The notes below the pieces were generated by a model that searched no databases, was not told where the DNA came from, and was given only the letters and a program-made list of their open reading frames with translations. DNA of 64,000 nucleotides from Amorphophallus konjac (taxonomy: Eukaryota > Streptophyta > Magnoliopsida > Alismatales > Araceae), in contig CM040127.1 of NCBI GenBank assembly GCA_022559845.1, forward strand, positions 28,606,708 through 28,670,707, in the 5' to 3' direction. Both the position numbers and the translations under genes were made by a program. Positions 10,818 to 22,074 of this stretch are shown one piece after another. How positions within the stretch are numbered: the first letter of the stretch is position 1; every line of letters begins with the position of its first letter.

Positions 10818-13800
10818 ATGACGGATTCCCGGGCCCGTAGCTCCGATGAGTCCTCGACGGCCGAGATGTTCCGAGCCATTTTGGAACGTCTTGACACGCG
10901 TATGGATGGTCTTAGTACGCGTGTGGATGGCATAGGAACGCGTCTAGAGGGGCGGATGAAAGCCCTCGAGGATCGGGCCGAAAGTTCGGATCATTCCATT
11001 CAGGGCCTAGTTGGGAGAATTGCCGTCCTAGAGAGGGGCCCAGTAGCGGCGCAACCCGCGCCGACGAACGGCCCACAAGAGCCGGTGCAGCAACCTGCTG
11101 CACCAAGGGCTCAGGCGGTAGATGTTGGGAGGCCATAGGTGCAAGTAGTGGATGACTATGCATCTGACAATGATCAAGGGGGTTACGGTCATCGGAATCA
11201 TCGACGAAATCGTGATGACGATGATGACGACCGCATTCTGAGGGGCGTGCGTGCGGACCCTCCCACTTTTAGCGGGTCCTTGGACCCAAGGGTGTATCTA
11301 GATTGGGAGGCCGGCATGGACCGGTACTTCGAGTGGTTTGAGATGACGGACCACCGAAGAGTCCAATACGCAAAGATGAAGCTGCAAGGGCAGGCCCTAA
11401 CTTATTGGACCAATGTGGAGAGCCTGCTCAACCAGTGACGTCAACCCCAAATCGGTACTTGGGATGACATGAAGTCCAAATTAAGGGAGAAATACCTTCC
11501 TACCTCATATCGCCAACGTCTCATAGACAAGTGGCAAAGCATTTCCCAAGGGAATCGATCCGTGACCGAGTACACCGCCGAGTTCGATGAGTATTACTTG
11601 CGGTGCGGGGTCACGGAAGAGAGCACCATGACGATATCCCGCTTTCGGAGAGGTTTGCGGCCAAATTATCAAAATGAACTCTTTCGCCGCAATGCCACCA
11701 CTCTGGAGCATGCATATCAAATAGCTCTCGAATTGGAGCAATTCGAGGCCGAGTTCGAGTCTCCCCATCGGTTGGGCTCTTTCCCCCTTCGTAGTGTCGA
11801 GCCCCGTGGCTCATCTGGCACGTATCCGAGGGCCCCCATGGCTCGACCTCAGGAGCCCGCTCGCCCCGAGCCCTTTGCTCCTAGGCCTCGTCCTCTGCCC
11901 CCGAGGGACCTTCCTCGTCCCCAGCATCTTACGGCCCCACCCACAGTCCGTCCACCTGCACCCGCACCTCCTACACGTCCTTTGCTACCTACACCTCCTA
12001 TCCGTCGGGAGGATAAGGGGAAAGGACCCATGATTGGGGAGCCCAGTGGATCACAGCAGCAGTGCTATCGCTGCAATGGGTTTGGCCATTTTACCAACCA
12101 GTGTCCCACCCGTCCATCTCTCATCATTGGGGACACACAGGCCGAGGATACCACTCCCGCGGGCCTCGAGTTAGTCACCTATGTGGCCAATCAGGAGCTA
12201 GCTGATGAATACTATGAGATCGAAGGTGACGATCAGGAGGCCCCGCATCCCGATGATACCCATGTGGGGGTCGTCAGGTGTATTCTCACCCAGCCACAGG
12301 CCAGTGATGACTGGCGTCGGACCACTATTTTTCATACCTTCTATAGGCTGGGTAAACATGTGTGCAAGGTAATCATCGATAGCGGGAGTTGCATCAATGC
12401 AATCTCCACGGGTGCTGTCTCCCGTCTTGGTCTTACACCCGTGGATCACCCTAGCCCCTATCGTGTATCATGGGTGGATTCTACTTCAATTCCGATCAGG
12501 CTGCGGTGCTTGGTCCCACTGCAGTTCTATGCCTACCGTGATGAGGTTTGGTGTGATGTTCTACCCATGGAGGTGGGCAACATTATTCTGGGTAGGCCAT
12601 GGTTATTTGATCGGGATGCCACACTCCATGGCCGGTCGAACGCCTGTACCTTCGACCATGAGGGCCAACGGATTACTCTCGAACCCCATCGGCCCAAGAG
12701 CCCATCAGTCAGGGGTCGTACTGGCCCTAGTGCTCCAGAGCCTTCCGTTCCCGGGCCTAGTACCCCATCCCCAGCTCGGGCTATGACCGTTACCTCTGGC
12801 CCAGGAGAGCCCTCGAAGAGGAGATTGATGATGATTAGCTCCCGGGAGATGGAGCAGGAGCTTAGTCAGGGCTGTCCGGTGTTTGCCATTACGGTTCGAG
12901 AGGTGGAGCGGGACTCCGAGGGTGAGCTCCCACCCGAGGTTGTTCCTATTCTGCAGAAGTTTACTGATATTTTTCCCGATGAGCTTCCCGAGGGACTCCC
13001 ACCTATGCGGGATATTCAACATGCTATCGACCTTGTTCCAGGCTCTTCCTTGCCCAACCTTCCACATTATCGCATGAGTCCCACGGAGCATGCCGAACTT
13101 AAACGGTAGGTCGATGAGTTGGTGCAGAGAGGGTCTGTTCGGGACAGCATGAGTCCATGTGTTGTACCCGCATTACTTGCCCCGAAGAAGGATGGCACGT
13201 GGAGAATGTGCATTGATAGTCGTGCCATCAACAAAATCAGCGTGAAGTACAGGTTCCCTAGTCCCCGCCTTGATGACATGCTGGACATGATGGCAGGTGC
13301 CACTATCTTTTCGAAGATCGATCTTAAGAGTGGCTACCATCAGGTGAGGATTAGGCCAGGTGATGAGTGGAAGACCGCATTTAAGACCAAAGACAGTCTA
13401 TATGAGTGGTTGGTCATGCCTTTTGGGTTGACCAATGCCCCTAGCACTTTCATGCGGCTCATGACTCAGGTCCTTCGACCTTTCATTGGAGTCTTTGTAG
13501 TGGTGTATTTTGATGATATCCTTATCTATAGCCGCACCACAGGAGACCACTTAGACCACCTTCGGCAGGTCTGTCTACTTCTTCGGCGAGAGTAGCTGTT
13601 TGCGAACCCACAGAAGTGTGCCTTCATGACACCTCAGCTTACCTTCTTGGGTTTTATCGTGTCTAGTACTGGGGTCTCCGCCGATCCGGAGAAGGTCCGG
13701 GCCATTGTTGAGTGGCCGAAACCCCGTACGGTTCATGATGTCCGCAACTTTCAAGGCCTTGCGACGTTCTACCGTCGCTTCATCCGCGGATTTAGCTCCG

Positions 13801-15973
13801 TCACTGCCCCGATCACGGATTGCATCCGGAAGGGCACATTTGTATGGACAAAGGCCGCATCTGCCGCCTTCAAGGACATCAAGGAGCGCATGACCCAGAC
13901 ACCTATCCTTCGATTGCCTGATTTCTCGAAGGTGTTTGAGGTCTCTTGTGATGCGTCGGGTGTTGGGATTGGAGGAGTTTTGAGTCAGGAGTCCCACCCG
14001 ATCGCATATTTCAGCGAGAAGCTGAATGACGTGAAACTGCGATATTCCACGTATGATAAAGAATTCTACGCAGTTGTTCAGGCTCTTAGGCATTGGAGGC
14101 ACTATCTTTTACATCAGGAGTTTGTCCTATACTCCGACCACGAGGCATTGAGGTACCTCCATTCGCCAAAGAAGCTTAACTCGCGTCATAGTCGTTGGGT
14201 CGAGTATCTCCAGCAGTTTACCTTGTGCTGAAACATAAGGCTGGAGTGGAGAACAAGGTGGCTGATGCCTTGAGCCGGCGAGCATGTTTGCTTACCACCA
14301 TGAGTGCCAAGGTCATAGGGTTAGAGAAGATGAAGGAGGCCTATGTTGATTGTCCTGACTTCGGTCAAATTTTTACAACTCTCCAGGCCGGACCCTCGAG
14401 AGACCTTGATGAGTATGTGCTTCAGGAGGGTTACCTCTTTCGAGGTAGCAGGCTATGTGTTCCCCAAACTTCGGTTCGAGATTTCTTAGTGTGGGAACTA
14501 CATGCGGGAGGTCTAGCCGGCCACTTTGGTCGGAACAAGACTATTGAGGCAGTGGAGCATCGATTTTATTGGCCGAGCTTGAAGCGCGATGTTGCTAACA
14601 TCGTGGCTCAGTGCCGTACATGTGCTATGGCCAAGATGAAGAAGCAAAGCTCGGGCCTTTATACGCCTCTTCCCGTGCCTGATATCCCGTGGCAGGATGT
14701 TAGCATGGACTTTATTTTGGGACTGCCACGTACCTCCAGGAAGCATGATTCGGTCTATGTGGTGGTTGACCGTTTCTCGAAGATGGCCCTCTTTATTCCT
14801 TGCTCGAAGACGTCGGATGCTTCTAGGGTAGCTCGCCTTTTCCTTACGCATGTGGTGTGCAAGTTCGGGTTGCCTCGCACTATAGTGTCTGACCGTGATG
14901 TTAGATTCACTTCCTATTTTTGGAAGACACTATGGCATATGATGGGTACTCACCTCAAGTTTTCTACTGCATATTATCCCCAGACAGATGGCCAGACCGA
15001 GGTAGTCAATAGGAGTCTGGGAGATCTTTTGAGGTGTCTAGTCAGGGACCGCATTGGGGATTGGGATCTCATTTTACCCATGGCTGAGTTTGCATACAAT
15101 GATTCGGTGAACAGTTCTACCGGCATGAGTCCATTTGAGATTGTCACAGGTCGTAGGCCTAGGAAACCCGTTGACCTTGTCCCCATGCCTATCCATGTTA
15201 GAGTGTCGGAGTCGGCCGAGTCGTTTGCTAGGCATGTTAGGAGTTTGCACGACGACATCCGTCGTCACATTGAGGCCAGCAATGCACGGTACAAGGAGTT
15301 AGCCGATGCCCACCGACACCACCGAGAGTTCCACGAGGGCGAATATGTCATGATCAGGGTAAGACCTGAACGGTTTCCCTCTGGAACCGTTAAGAAGTTG
15401 CAAGCTCGCGGAGCCGGTCCCTTTAGAGTGTTGAAACGCGTTGGATCCAATGCGTATGTTGTGGACCTGCCCGAGGAATATGGTATAAGCTCTACCTTCA
15501 ATGTATCGGATCTTGTTGCATATAGGGACCCAGCGGTGATCCCTAGTGAGCCTTTTGAGCCATCTCCTCCCCTTGAGAGTGATCCCACACCTGAGTGTCC
15601 ACTTCCACCTCCAGCCCCTTTTTCACGGCAGCGTGAGCATATAGATCGTATACTGGACGAGCAAGTGACAGTTACCAGGAGTGGATCTTACCCGCGCTAC
15701 CTAGTGCGATGGAGAGGACGGCCCGCTACTGAGGACACATGGATCACACATGGCGAGTTGCAGCGGATCGATTCGGACCTTCTGGAGCGATACAGGAGCG
15801 ATGCAGGCCCTTACTCGACAGGGTTGAGTTTCTCCCACTCGGGGAGAATTGGTGCGGACACCCGAGCCGTTGAGCGGCGCGACACGCCGAGCCACCGGTA
15901 CCGCACACGGAGCACGACTCGAGCCACCTCAGCGTCCATCTGGCTCGGAGACAGCCTGGATACTCCGCCTTGA
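10818..15973 (+). pseudogene. Gag-pol polyprotein of Tekay-like Ty3 element
   Basis: The start is the ATG at 10818 (MTDSRARSSDESS). Order of parts: coiled-coil-like N-terminus; gag core (about 11260-11640); zinc knuckle CYRCNGFGHFTNQC at 12063-12104; protease motif DSG at 12378-12386; reverse transcriptase with YFDD at 13506-13517; RNase H; integrase with the HHCC segment (about 14500-14625) and core motifs MDFILGLP and VSDRDVRF; chromodomain near 15645-15800 (PRYLVRWRGRPATEDTW). The frame is broken by only four stops, TAG 11136, TGA 11436, TAG 13107 and TAG 13593, and one single-base deletion near 14225. All four stops fit C-to-T changes of CAG or CGA codons. Despite its decay the catalytic residues inspected are intact. 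Confidence 0.95.
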
Positions 15974-16059
15974 GCCTCCCCATTTATCATATTTAATTAA
16001 ACTTTATTTGTGTGTAATTTGTGTTTATTTCATTGTATTCGGTTTGGTATTTTATTTGT

Positions 16060-16068
16060 AAGAGGGGC
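16060..16068 (+). promoter_or_regulatory. Polypurine tract
   Basis: AAGAGGGGC lies just before the 3' LTR start (TGTACAATTT at 16072), the expected position for plus-strand priming. Confidence 0.7.
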
Positions 16069-16071
16069 TTA

Positions 16072-18137
16072 TGTACAATTTAGACCTCGTGGGCCCCACG
16101 GGCCCCCCAGGCCCCATCCCATTGATCCACCGCAGCCCATGGGCCCCATGTGGGGTCAGTCAACATGTCAAATGGAGGCATCTAGAAGTTTGAATGGTAA
16201 AAGGCACATGGGAGACAAGTGGACTTCAAAGTCCAAGGTGGCTACCAACTTGTCCCCCCCCCCTTGCCACCATAGTCAATAGGCCGCCCCCCTCCCCTTT
16301 TGTTTAATATTTTTGTTGTATTTTGATCAAACTTCATCCTAGCCATCCGTCCCCAACCCCTTGATCCAACGGTGGAGGATGAGTTTGGTGGGAGTCACAT
16401 ATAAGGCATGTAATTACCATTTTCTTGAATTAATGCCATAAGAATTGTGAAATTTGTTGGAGCATAGCCTAGGCCGCCCCCTTCTCCTCTCCATCTTCCC
16501 CTTGAAGCTGTGAAGGCTTCCTTCAGGTGGTGAGACTCCACCCTATCAGTTCCGGTCACCGCCGCCGCCGCCACGAGCCGCCACCGCACCGCCATCGCCA
16601 TCAACGGAGTTCTGCCCGCGCAGTACCACAGTAGCTTGTTCGAAATTCACAGGTCTTCCCCGAGCTCATTTGGCTACCAAATTTGGAGGAGTTGTTCCTG
16701 GGATGTTCCTCTCCACCCACAAAAATTAGGCCAGCATTCAGATCACGTTTGCTAATTTTTGATTTTTGTCCACTCTTCCATTTCGGTTCTGCCAGAGTCC
16801 TGTCCAGGTTCACCTCCGCCCTGAGTTTCATGTCTTAGAGCCACTTTTTGATTTCTGGTAGTTCTCCCAATTTTATTGGGGGTTCCATCCATCCATACCT
16901 TCATCCACAATTTTTTTCAATTTTTGATTCACCAATATCATATTTTCTAAAAATCGTTCTCAGACCCATCTACAGTTCTGTCCACCTGTTCCCAGATCCG
17001 ACCACCAGTCACCCCGAAAATCATAACAAATCGGAGCCACCTCCAAATCAAATTCTAAAAATATTCCCAGTTCCATGGTTTGATTCCCTACAACTTCTAA
17101 GAAGATCTTAAGAGCTGAATCGGAGGTTTACTAGGCGGTCAATGGTAGTTCTCAGACAAGTGCCCTGCAGATCTGAGATTTCGGTTACTGTACAACATGG
17201 ACTTGGAAATTCAATAAAATTCTGATCCGACCATATCCAGTAGATCTCTCTGGGTCTAGGTTGAAGCATTTGAAGAGAACTTTCCAACGATAGCTCATGC
17301 GTCCCGATCCGACATCGGGATTGACCGCAGCGGCCGTTCTCGCCGGAGCGCGCGCCGGAAGACAGCAACCAAAATCCGTGGGTTATTAGTTCAAGAGTTG
17401 GGAAGCGGGGCCGATCGACCCCCGATCGGTGTTCCCGGCCGACCGCCGTCCGTGGAGGCGCGCCATCAGGGGTCCCCATCACAGTGGGTCCCACCCCCGC
17501 AGATCCGGAGGACAGCGCCGTCCGTGGGCCCCGCAGGCCCGTAGAAGCTGCCGTTCGGAAAGCACGAAAACGTGGAGTTCGGCACCGCCGGGTGACATCA
17601 AGATGCTGCCCGTCAACCCGAGTTGCGTGATTCCCGGACCACACATGTGACCTTTTACCTCCCTGTGTGGAGTGGGTCGACTTAGTGTATTGCTGTAATC
17701 ATTGTTAACCGGGAGTCCGTAATTCGGCCGGGGTTGTCTTCGCCACGCCGGGTGCGTGGAGGTAAATGTCTTAACTCCTTGGCGTTACATTGCTTAGCTA
17801 GTATATGGTCTTAGGCCACTGCCGAGAGTGTAGGTACTAGCCCGTGTGTCCATGTCACCGCTGTGAGAGTGAGAGTGACCCGTCCCGCGACTCGATCCGA
17901 GTCTGGAAGTTGAGTCGGACTACCCTTGACCTCCGCCGGTTTCTTAACCGCGCACGGTCCGCGCTTTCCCTCGCTTGGGACGACGAGTGAGCTTCCACTT
18001 CTGTTAGCGACGTTTCGCCACTAGGAGCTCGTAGTGTCAGGCTTAGTGTCTCCCTGGTGTGTGTTGCTGGTCGTGTCTTCATCTAGAGTCCGAGGGTGGC
18101 ACCATATAGTGTCGTCTCCCGTGTCCGTCCCGCATCA
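16072..18137 (+). mobile_element. 3' LTR of the Tekay-like element
   Basis: 2066 bp, TGTACAATTT to CCGCATCA. From 16651 it matches the truncated 5' LTR. It is followed by ACAAC, the presumed target site, which cannot be checked because the left flank is gone. Frames at 16601-16831, 17108-17644 and 17429-17650 repeat those of the 5' LTR and are not genes. Confidence 0.88.
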
Positions 18138-18784
18138 ACAACACACAGGAGGATAGAGAACACACGGGGGATGCTTAAAACGAAATCAAACCAAGCAAAT
18201 CCTATCTAGGATAACTTTTGTGAAGGCGGGTGTGGGGGTGAACGGTAAGGGAAGGAGGGTGGACGTAGATGATGTTAGGGCCTTGAAGAGGCTTGGCTGG
18301 GGCCTCACACCCGAACCCATCACAGGTACGGTGCTGCCGAGCTCCATCCAAATCGTAACAACACCTTTGGCGGAGATGGGGAGGTGGAATCGTGGTTGGA
18401 AGAAGATCAAAGCTCCGAATGGAGCCTCACACTCGACCCCGTCTCAGAGCCGATGCACCCGGGGCTTCGATCATCCTCCATTGAAGGGGAAAAGGAGAGG
18501 ATCAGAGGGATAGAATTGGGCCTCGCACCCAGAGAGGGTCGGAGGAAGGGGGGTTTCCAAAGATTTGGAGGGATAGCCATGGGCTACACTCAAGTACACT
18601 CATACTTCGATTTCATTCATTCATTACATGCTTAATCAAACGAAAGGGGTACATATATAGGGAAATGGAAGACAAAATGATGCTAACACGTCGATTTACA
18701 ACCATGGAAGACAGCTAACATCGAAGACTTTAAGGAATTCGGCGCCGGCAAGTTGGACTGGCTGCAACCACGTTTCTGCCTGAG

Positions 18785-18876
18785 ATCGCGCTAGGGGAAC
18801 CTAGCGCCTTCTTCAGGTCGCGCTAGGGACCTATAGCGCCTTCTTCAAGATTGCGCTTGGGACCTATAGCGCCTTC
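18785..18876. repeat. Three ~32-bp repeats with CGCTAGG/CCTAGCG dyad
   Basis: Three tandem units read GCGCTAGGGGAACCTAGCGCC or close variants followed by TTCTTCA. Each unit is itself a dyad (GCGCTAGG against CCTAGCGC), and later units decay to CCTATAGCGC. The same array is present in the partner LTR at about 19834-19927, so it is part of the LTR. Confidence 0.8.
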
Positions 18877-19017
18877 ATGTTTGGCCTGGCAGCTTGCTCG
18901 ATTTGCTTCGGCTTGACGGCTGGCTTGATTCCCATCAAAACCCCTCCACTTGGAAAGGTTCGTCCTCGAACCTCGTAGCTCAAGATCCCAGTCTGTGAGA
19001 ACAGCATGGTTCCCTAA

Positions 19018-19029
19018 GCTCTGATACCA
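19018..19029 (-). promoter_or_regulatory. Primer-binding site of the gutted element
   Basis: GCTCTGATACCA on the plus strand is the complement of TGGTATCAGAGC, placed three bases from the LTR end at 19033. It fixes minus-strand polarity. Confidence 0.93.
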
Positions 19030-19989
19030 AATTGATGCGGACAGAAGTGGGGGGTCTCCTTCTTCCTTCTGATCATAGTCGCGCTATTCCCATTACGCGC
19101 GTTCTGAAGAACGCGCTATATCGTTTACGCGCGTTCACAGACAGTAGCAGAACGAAGAACCTCGACGTTGGGGCTCCCGTGGATGACTCTAGGGGATCAA
19201 AACACAAGGGGACAACACACAGGAGGATAGAGAACACACGGGGGATGCTTAAAACGAAATCAAACCAAGCAAATCCTATCTAGGATAACTTTTGTGAAGG
19301 CGGGTGTGGGGGTGAACGGCAAGGGAAGGAGGGTGGACGTAGATGATGTTAGGGCCTTGAAGAGGCTTGGCTGGGGCCTCACACCCGAACCCATCACAGG
19401 TACGGTGCAGCCGAGCTCCATCCAGATCGTAACAACACCTTTGGCGGAGATGGGGAGGTGGAATCGTGGTTGGAAGAAGATCAAAGCTCAGAATGGAGCC
19501 TCCGATACACCCGGGGCTTCGATCATCCTCCATTGAAGGGGAAAAGGAGAGGATCAGAGGGATAGAATTGGGCCTCGCACCCAGAGAGGGTCGGAGGAAG
19601 GGGGGTTTCCAAAGATTTGGAGGGATAGCCATGGGCTACACTCAAGAACACTCATACTTCGATTTCATTCATTCATTATATGCTTAATCAAACAAAAGGG
19701 GTACATATATAGGGAAAGGGAAGACAAAACGACGCTAACACGTCGATTTACAACCATGGAAGACAGCTAACATCGAAGACTTTGAGGAATTCGGCGCCGG
19801 GAAGTTTGACTGGCTGCAACCATGTTTCTGCCTGAGATCGCGCTAGGGGAACCTAGCGCCTTCTTCAGGTCGCGCTAGGGACCTATAGCGCCTTCTTCAA
19901 GATTACGCTTGGGACCTATAGCGCCTTCATGTTTGGCCTGGCAGCTTGCTCGATTTGCTTCGGCTTGACGGCTGGCTTGATTCCCATCA

Positions 19990-20729
19990 GGAGAGGAAAG
20001 ACATGGTTTTCCCGTCAACCAAACAGAGGGCGGCCAGCACTGTGGCCGCTCAGAAGTGGTGGGCGGCCATGTCGATGGCCGCCCCCTGCAACTGGGACTC
20101 TCCGCTGCGAGCTCTTCAACTTCGGGTTCTGCTGCAGGGGAAGGTCAGGTAAGGCGCTCTCGTGCTCACAGCTCTCTCCCTGGTCTCCAAACTACTAGCC
20201 TCTCCTCCTCCCAAAATGTCCAACCTCCTCCGTGAGAAAAATGTCCAACTCCCCTGTCGAAAGGATCCCCCTTCGTGAGATGATTCGGAACAAAGTTTTG
20301 TATGTGGGGGAATTCCCTCCAAAAAACATTCGAAAATGGATTACGTGTAAGATACGTGGGTCTCGAGCCCCCCCGAGTGGGAGTAGTTTCGGAGGACGTG
20401 TCCGGAGTGGGCAGATCGTGGGTTTGACGGGCAGTTATCAGGAGGCGGCTAAGGTTCTGGCCGTCCAAAGGAGCTGGGCGGCCAGGTCGATGGCCACCTT
20501 GAGGGTGGAGCCTACCTAAGCAAGGATAAGACTCCACACAACCAATCAACCAAGGAAAAATTGTCACTTCTAAGGTGGCTAGACAAGAGTCCGCGGGATG
20601 TCCGAAATCAGGCGTCTAGACCTCCGACCGCTGGAGAGCAGACCGCCAGAGGAGCAGGCACTGTCGGAGGAGCAACAACGGCGCCAGGGCGCCTAACCGC
20701 GATTTTCTGGCACTCAGGGGGCTGGTGCC
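19990..20729. other. No recognised gene
   Basis: Between the gutted element and the L1-type ORF1 relic. Two similar GC-rich stretches (about 20030-20070 and 20455-20500, both containing GGGCGGCCA and TCGATGGCC) hint at an internal duplication. Open frames on both strands show no known domain. The part next to 20730 may belong to the degraded 3' end of ORF1. Confidence 0.5.
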
Positions 20730-22068
20730 TTAAACGGTTGCAGGAGGAGCAGAAGAATGGGGCGTTGGGGAACCGTAGGTGCTGCCAAAATCCACCGGAG
20801 CCCATGCAACCCAAACACGGTGGGGGAGAGGGTTGGAGATGTCCAGGAGGACACAAGCTCGGGCGACATGGGCACGGGTGAGGCACAAGGTATCTCGGGG
20901 GACCTGAAGCACAGGGCCTATGCAGCCGGCGAGGGAGGTAACCATGGCCTCCAGGAAGAAGTTCGGGGGAAGGCCAGGCATCTCCAACCAGACGGGGACG
21001 CAGGGATTGTCTACCGTCGGGGAGAAGCTCAGGTCCCACTGACGGAAGCAGAAGAGCCTTCCCTGGAGGGAAAGGGTCCCCTTGAGGAGCACTAGGATGA
21101 AGTCGTCCCGGTTCTGGAAATGCATGAGGAGATGCTAGCAGTCCATGGCGCTGAGGAGGAAGTCCTCCTTGAAGTGGAAACGCTGCGAAAGGAGAGCTCG
21201 AATGCCGGGGAGCGAAGGCCGGCCGAAGGGGGTCCTCGCTACAATGGAGTGCTTCAGTGGGAGGCAGGAGAGATGAATCTCCTCCAGGGAGAAGAAGGCC
21301 GCAGGTTCACCAGTGGGGGTGGTAGCAGGCTCGTGGGCAGGGAAGGGGCATGCCGGGGGGGGAGTGAGTGGAGCAGAGCTTGGGCAAAGGAGGGGGGGAA
21401 CTCCTGGGGGTGGACTGGACGGAGCGTGGGCAGCAGGATGGGGGAGGGGGCCAAAAGAGACCAGGACAGAGGCCGCCGGCAGAAGAGGGGGTTGGAGGGA
21501 AGTGGAGGCCAGAACGCTGGTCTGGGGGGCAGACACAGTGGGGGAGAGGGAGAGACCAACCGCAGGGAAGGCGCAGGGCAGGGGGGCAGCCATGGGCACT
21601 GGAGGGCGAAGGCAGGGAGGTAGGAAGAGGGCCAACAACAATAGGGGCGAAGACAGGAGGACAAGGGAGGGGCATGACAACAGAATAAGAGACATTCCCT
21701 TGGAGATAGGGAACTCCCGCGCACGAAGACGGTGGCGTGGGGGGGACGTCAAGACCCAAGGCATCGTGGCAAGCATCAGGAGGCTCTATAGAGGAGGCAG
21801 TCGCTGGGCCGAGTTGGCCAGAGAACGAAGCCCAGCTTCCCGCCAAGGGTGGCGTGCCCGAGTGCCCAACAACGTGTCGCTCGCAAGATGGTGGGGGCAC
21901 GATGACGGAGCAAGAGACGCCATCGGTGGGGGGCTTTGAGGAAGGCCTGGAGAGGAGGCCAAGGCCAGCAACACCGACAGAGGGGCTGGGGCCGGCAGCA
22001 CCGGCGGCGGACGACAGGGGGGTGGGCTTGTTTGCAGGGTACCACGAGAGGGAATTATCAAAAATCAA
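20730..22068 (-). pseudogene. L1-type retrotransposon ORF1 relic (DUF4283)
   Basis: The upstream part on the minus strand (about 22068-21300) is a proline- and serine-rich linker. From about 21290 downward comes a DUF4283-like domain, the gag-like part of plant L1 elements. Landmarks are TPFGRPSLPGIRALLSQRF, HLLMHFQNRDDFILVLL, FCFRQWDLSFSPTVD, VPVWLEMPGLPPNFFLEAM and ARACVLLDISNPLPHRVWV. The domain is split by one in-frame TAG at 21135-21137 where Gln or Lys is expected, and the proline-rich part appears frameshifted. No CCHC knuckle, endonuclease or reverse transcriptase follows, so it is a truncated fragment. Long plus-strand frames here (for example 21313-21939) are antisense shadows of the GC-rich linker. 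Confidence 0.78.
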
Positions 22069-22074
22069 TACACC

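Larger units (their letters stand above)
8968..18137 (+). mobile_element. Tekay-like Ty3 element with chromodomain
   Basis: A nearly complete Ty3 chromovirus: truncated 5' LTR (8968-10453), primer-binding site (10457), gag-protease-RT-RNase H-integrase-chromodomain (10818-15973), polypurine tract (about 16060-16068) and a full 3' LTR (16072-18137). The two LTRs align from 8968 and 16651 onward. In a 240-bp sample (9721-9960 against 17401-17640) I counted about seven differences, near 97% identity. The first ~580 bp of the 5' LTR and its left target site are lost. The 3' LTR ends inside another element's LTR at 18137. Confidence 0.93.
18138..19989 (-). mobile_element. Gutted LTR element: two LTRs, PBS and PPT only
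   Basis: On the minus strand: LTR 19989-19033 (957 bp, TGATGGGAATC to CCGCATCA), primer-binding site at 19029-19018, then only about 95 bp of internal DNA (19032-18938) ending in a purine run (GGAGGGGTTTT), then a second LTR copy 18937-18138. The second copy lacks its last ~180 bp because the Tekay-like element's 3' LTR ends exactly there. The copies share a direct match of about 780-800 bp with one ~23-bp indel (near 18425-18465). The internal piece keeps AGGTTCGAGGACGAACCT, a motif often seen at the end of Ty3 pol, so this is probably an internally deleted Ty3 element. Frames at 18220-18513 and 19276-19632 are LTR sequence, not genes. Confidence 0.85.

Noticed and set aside
18220..18513. 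Open frame repeated at 19294-19536 as a small gene pair
   Set aside because: Both lie in the two LTRs of the same element, and the frames diverge at an indel.
21313..21939. 208-residue plus-strand frame in a GC-rich zone
   Set aside because: It is antisense to the proline-rich linker of the L1-type ORF1; glycine/arginine-rich composition is the shadow.
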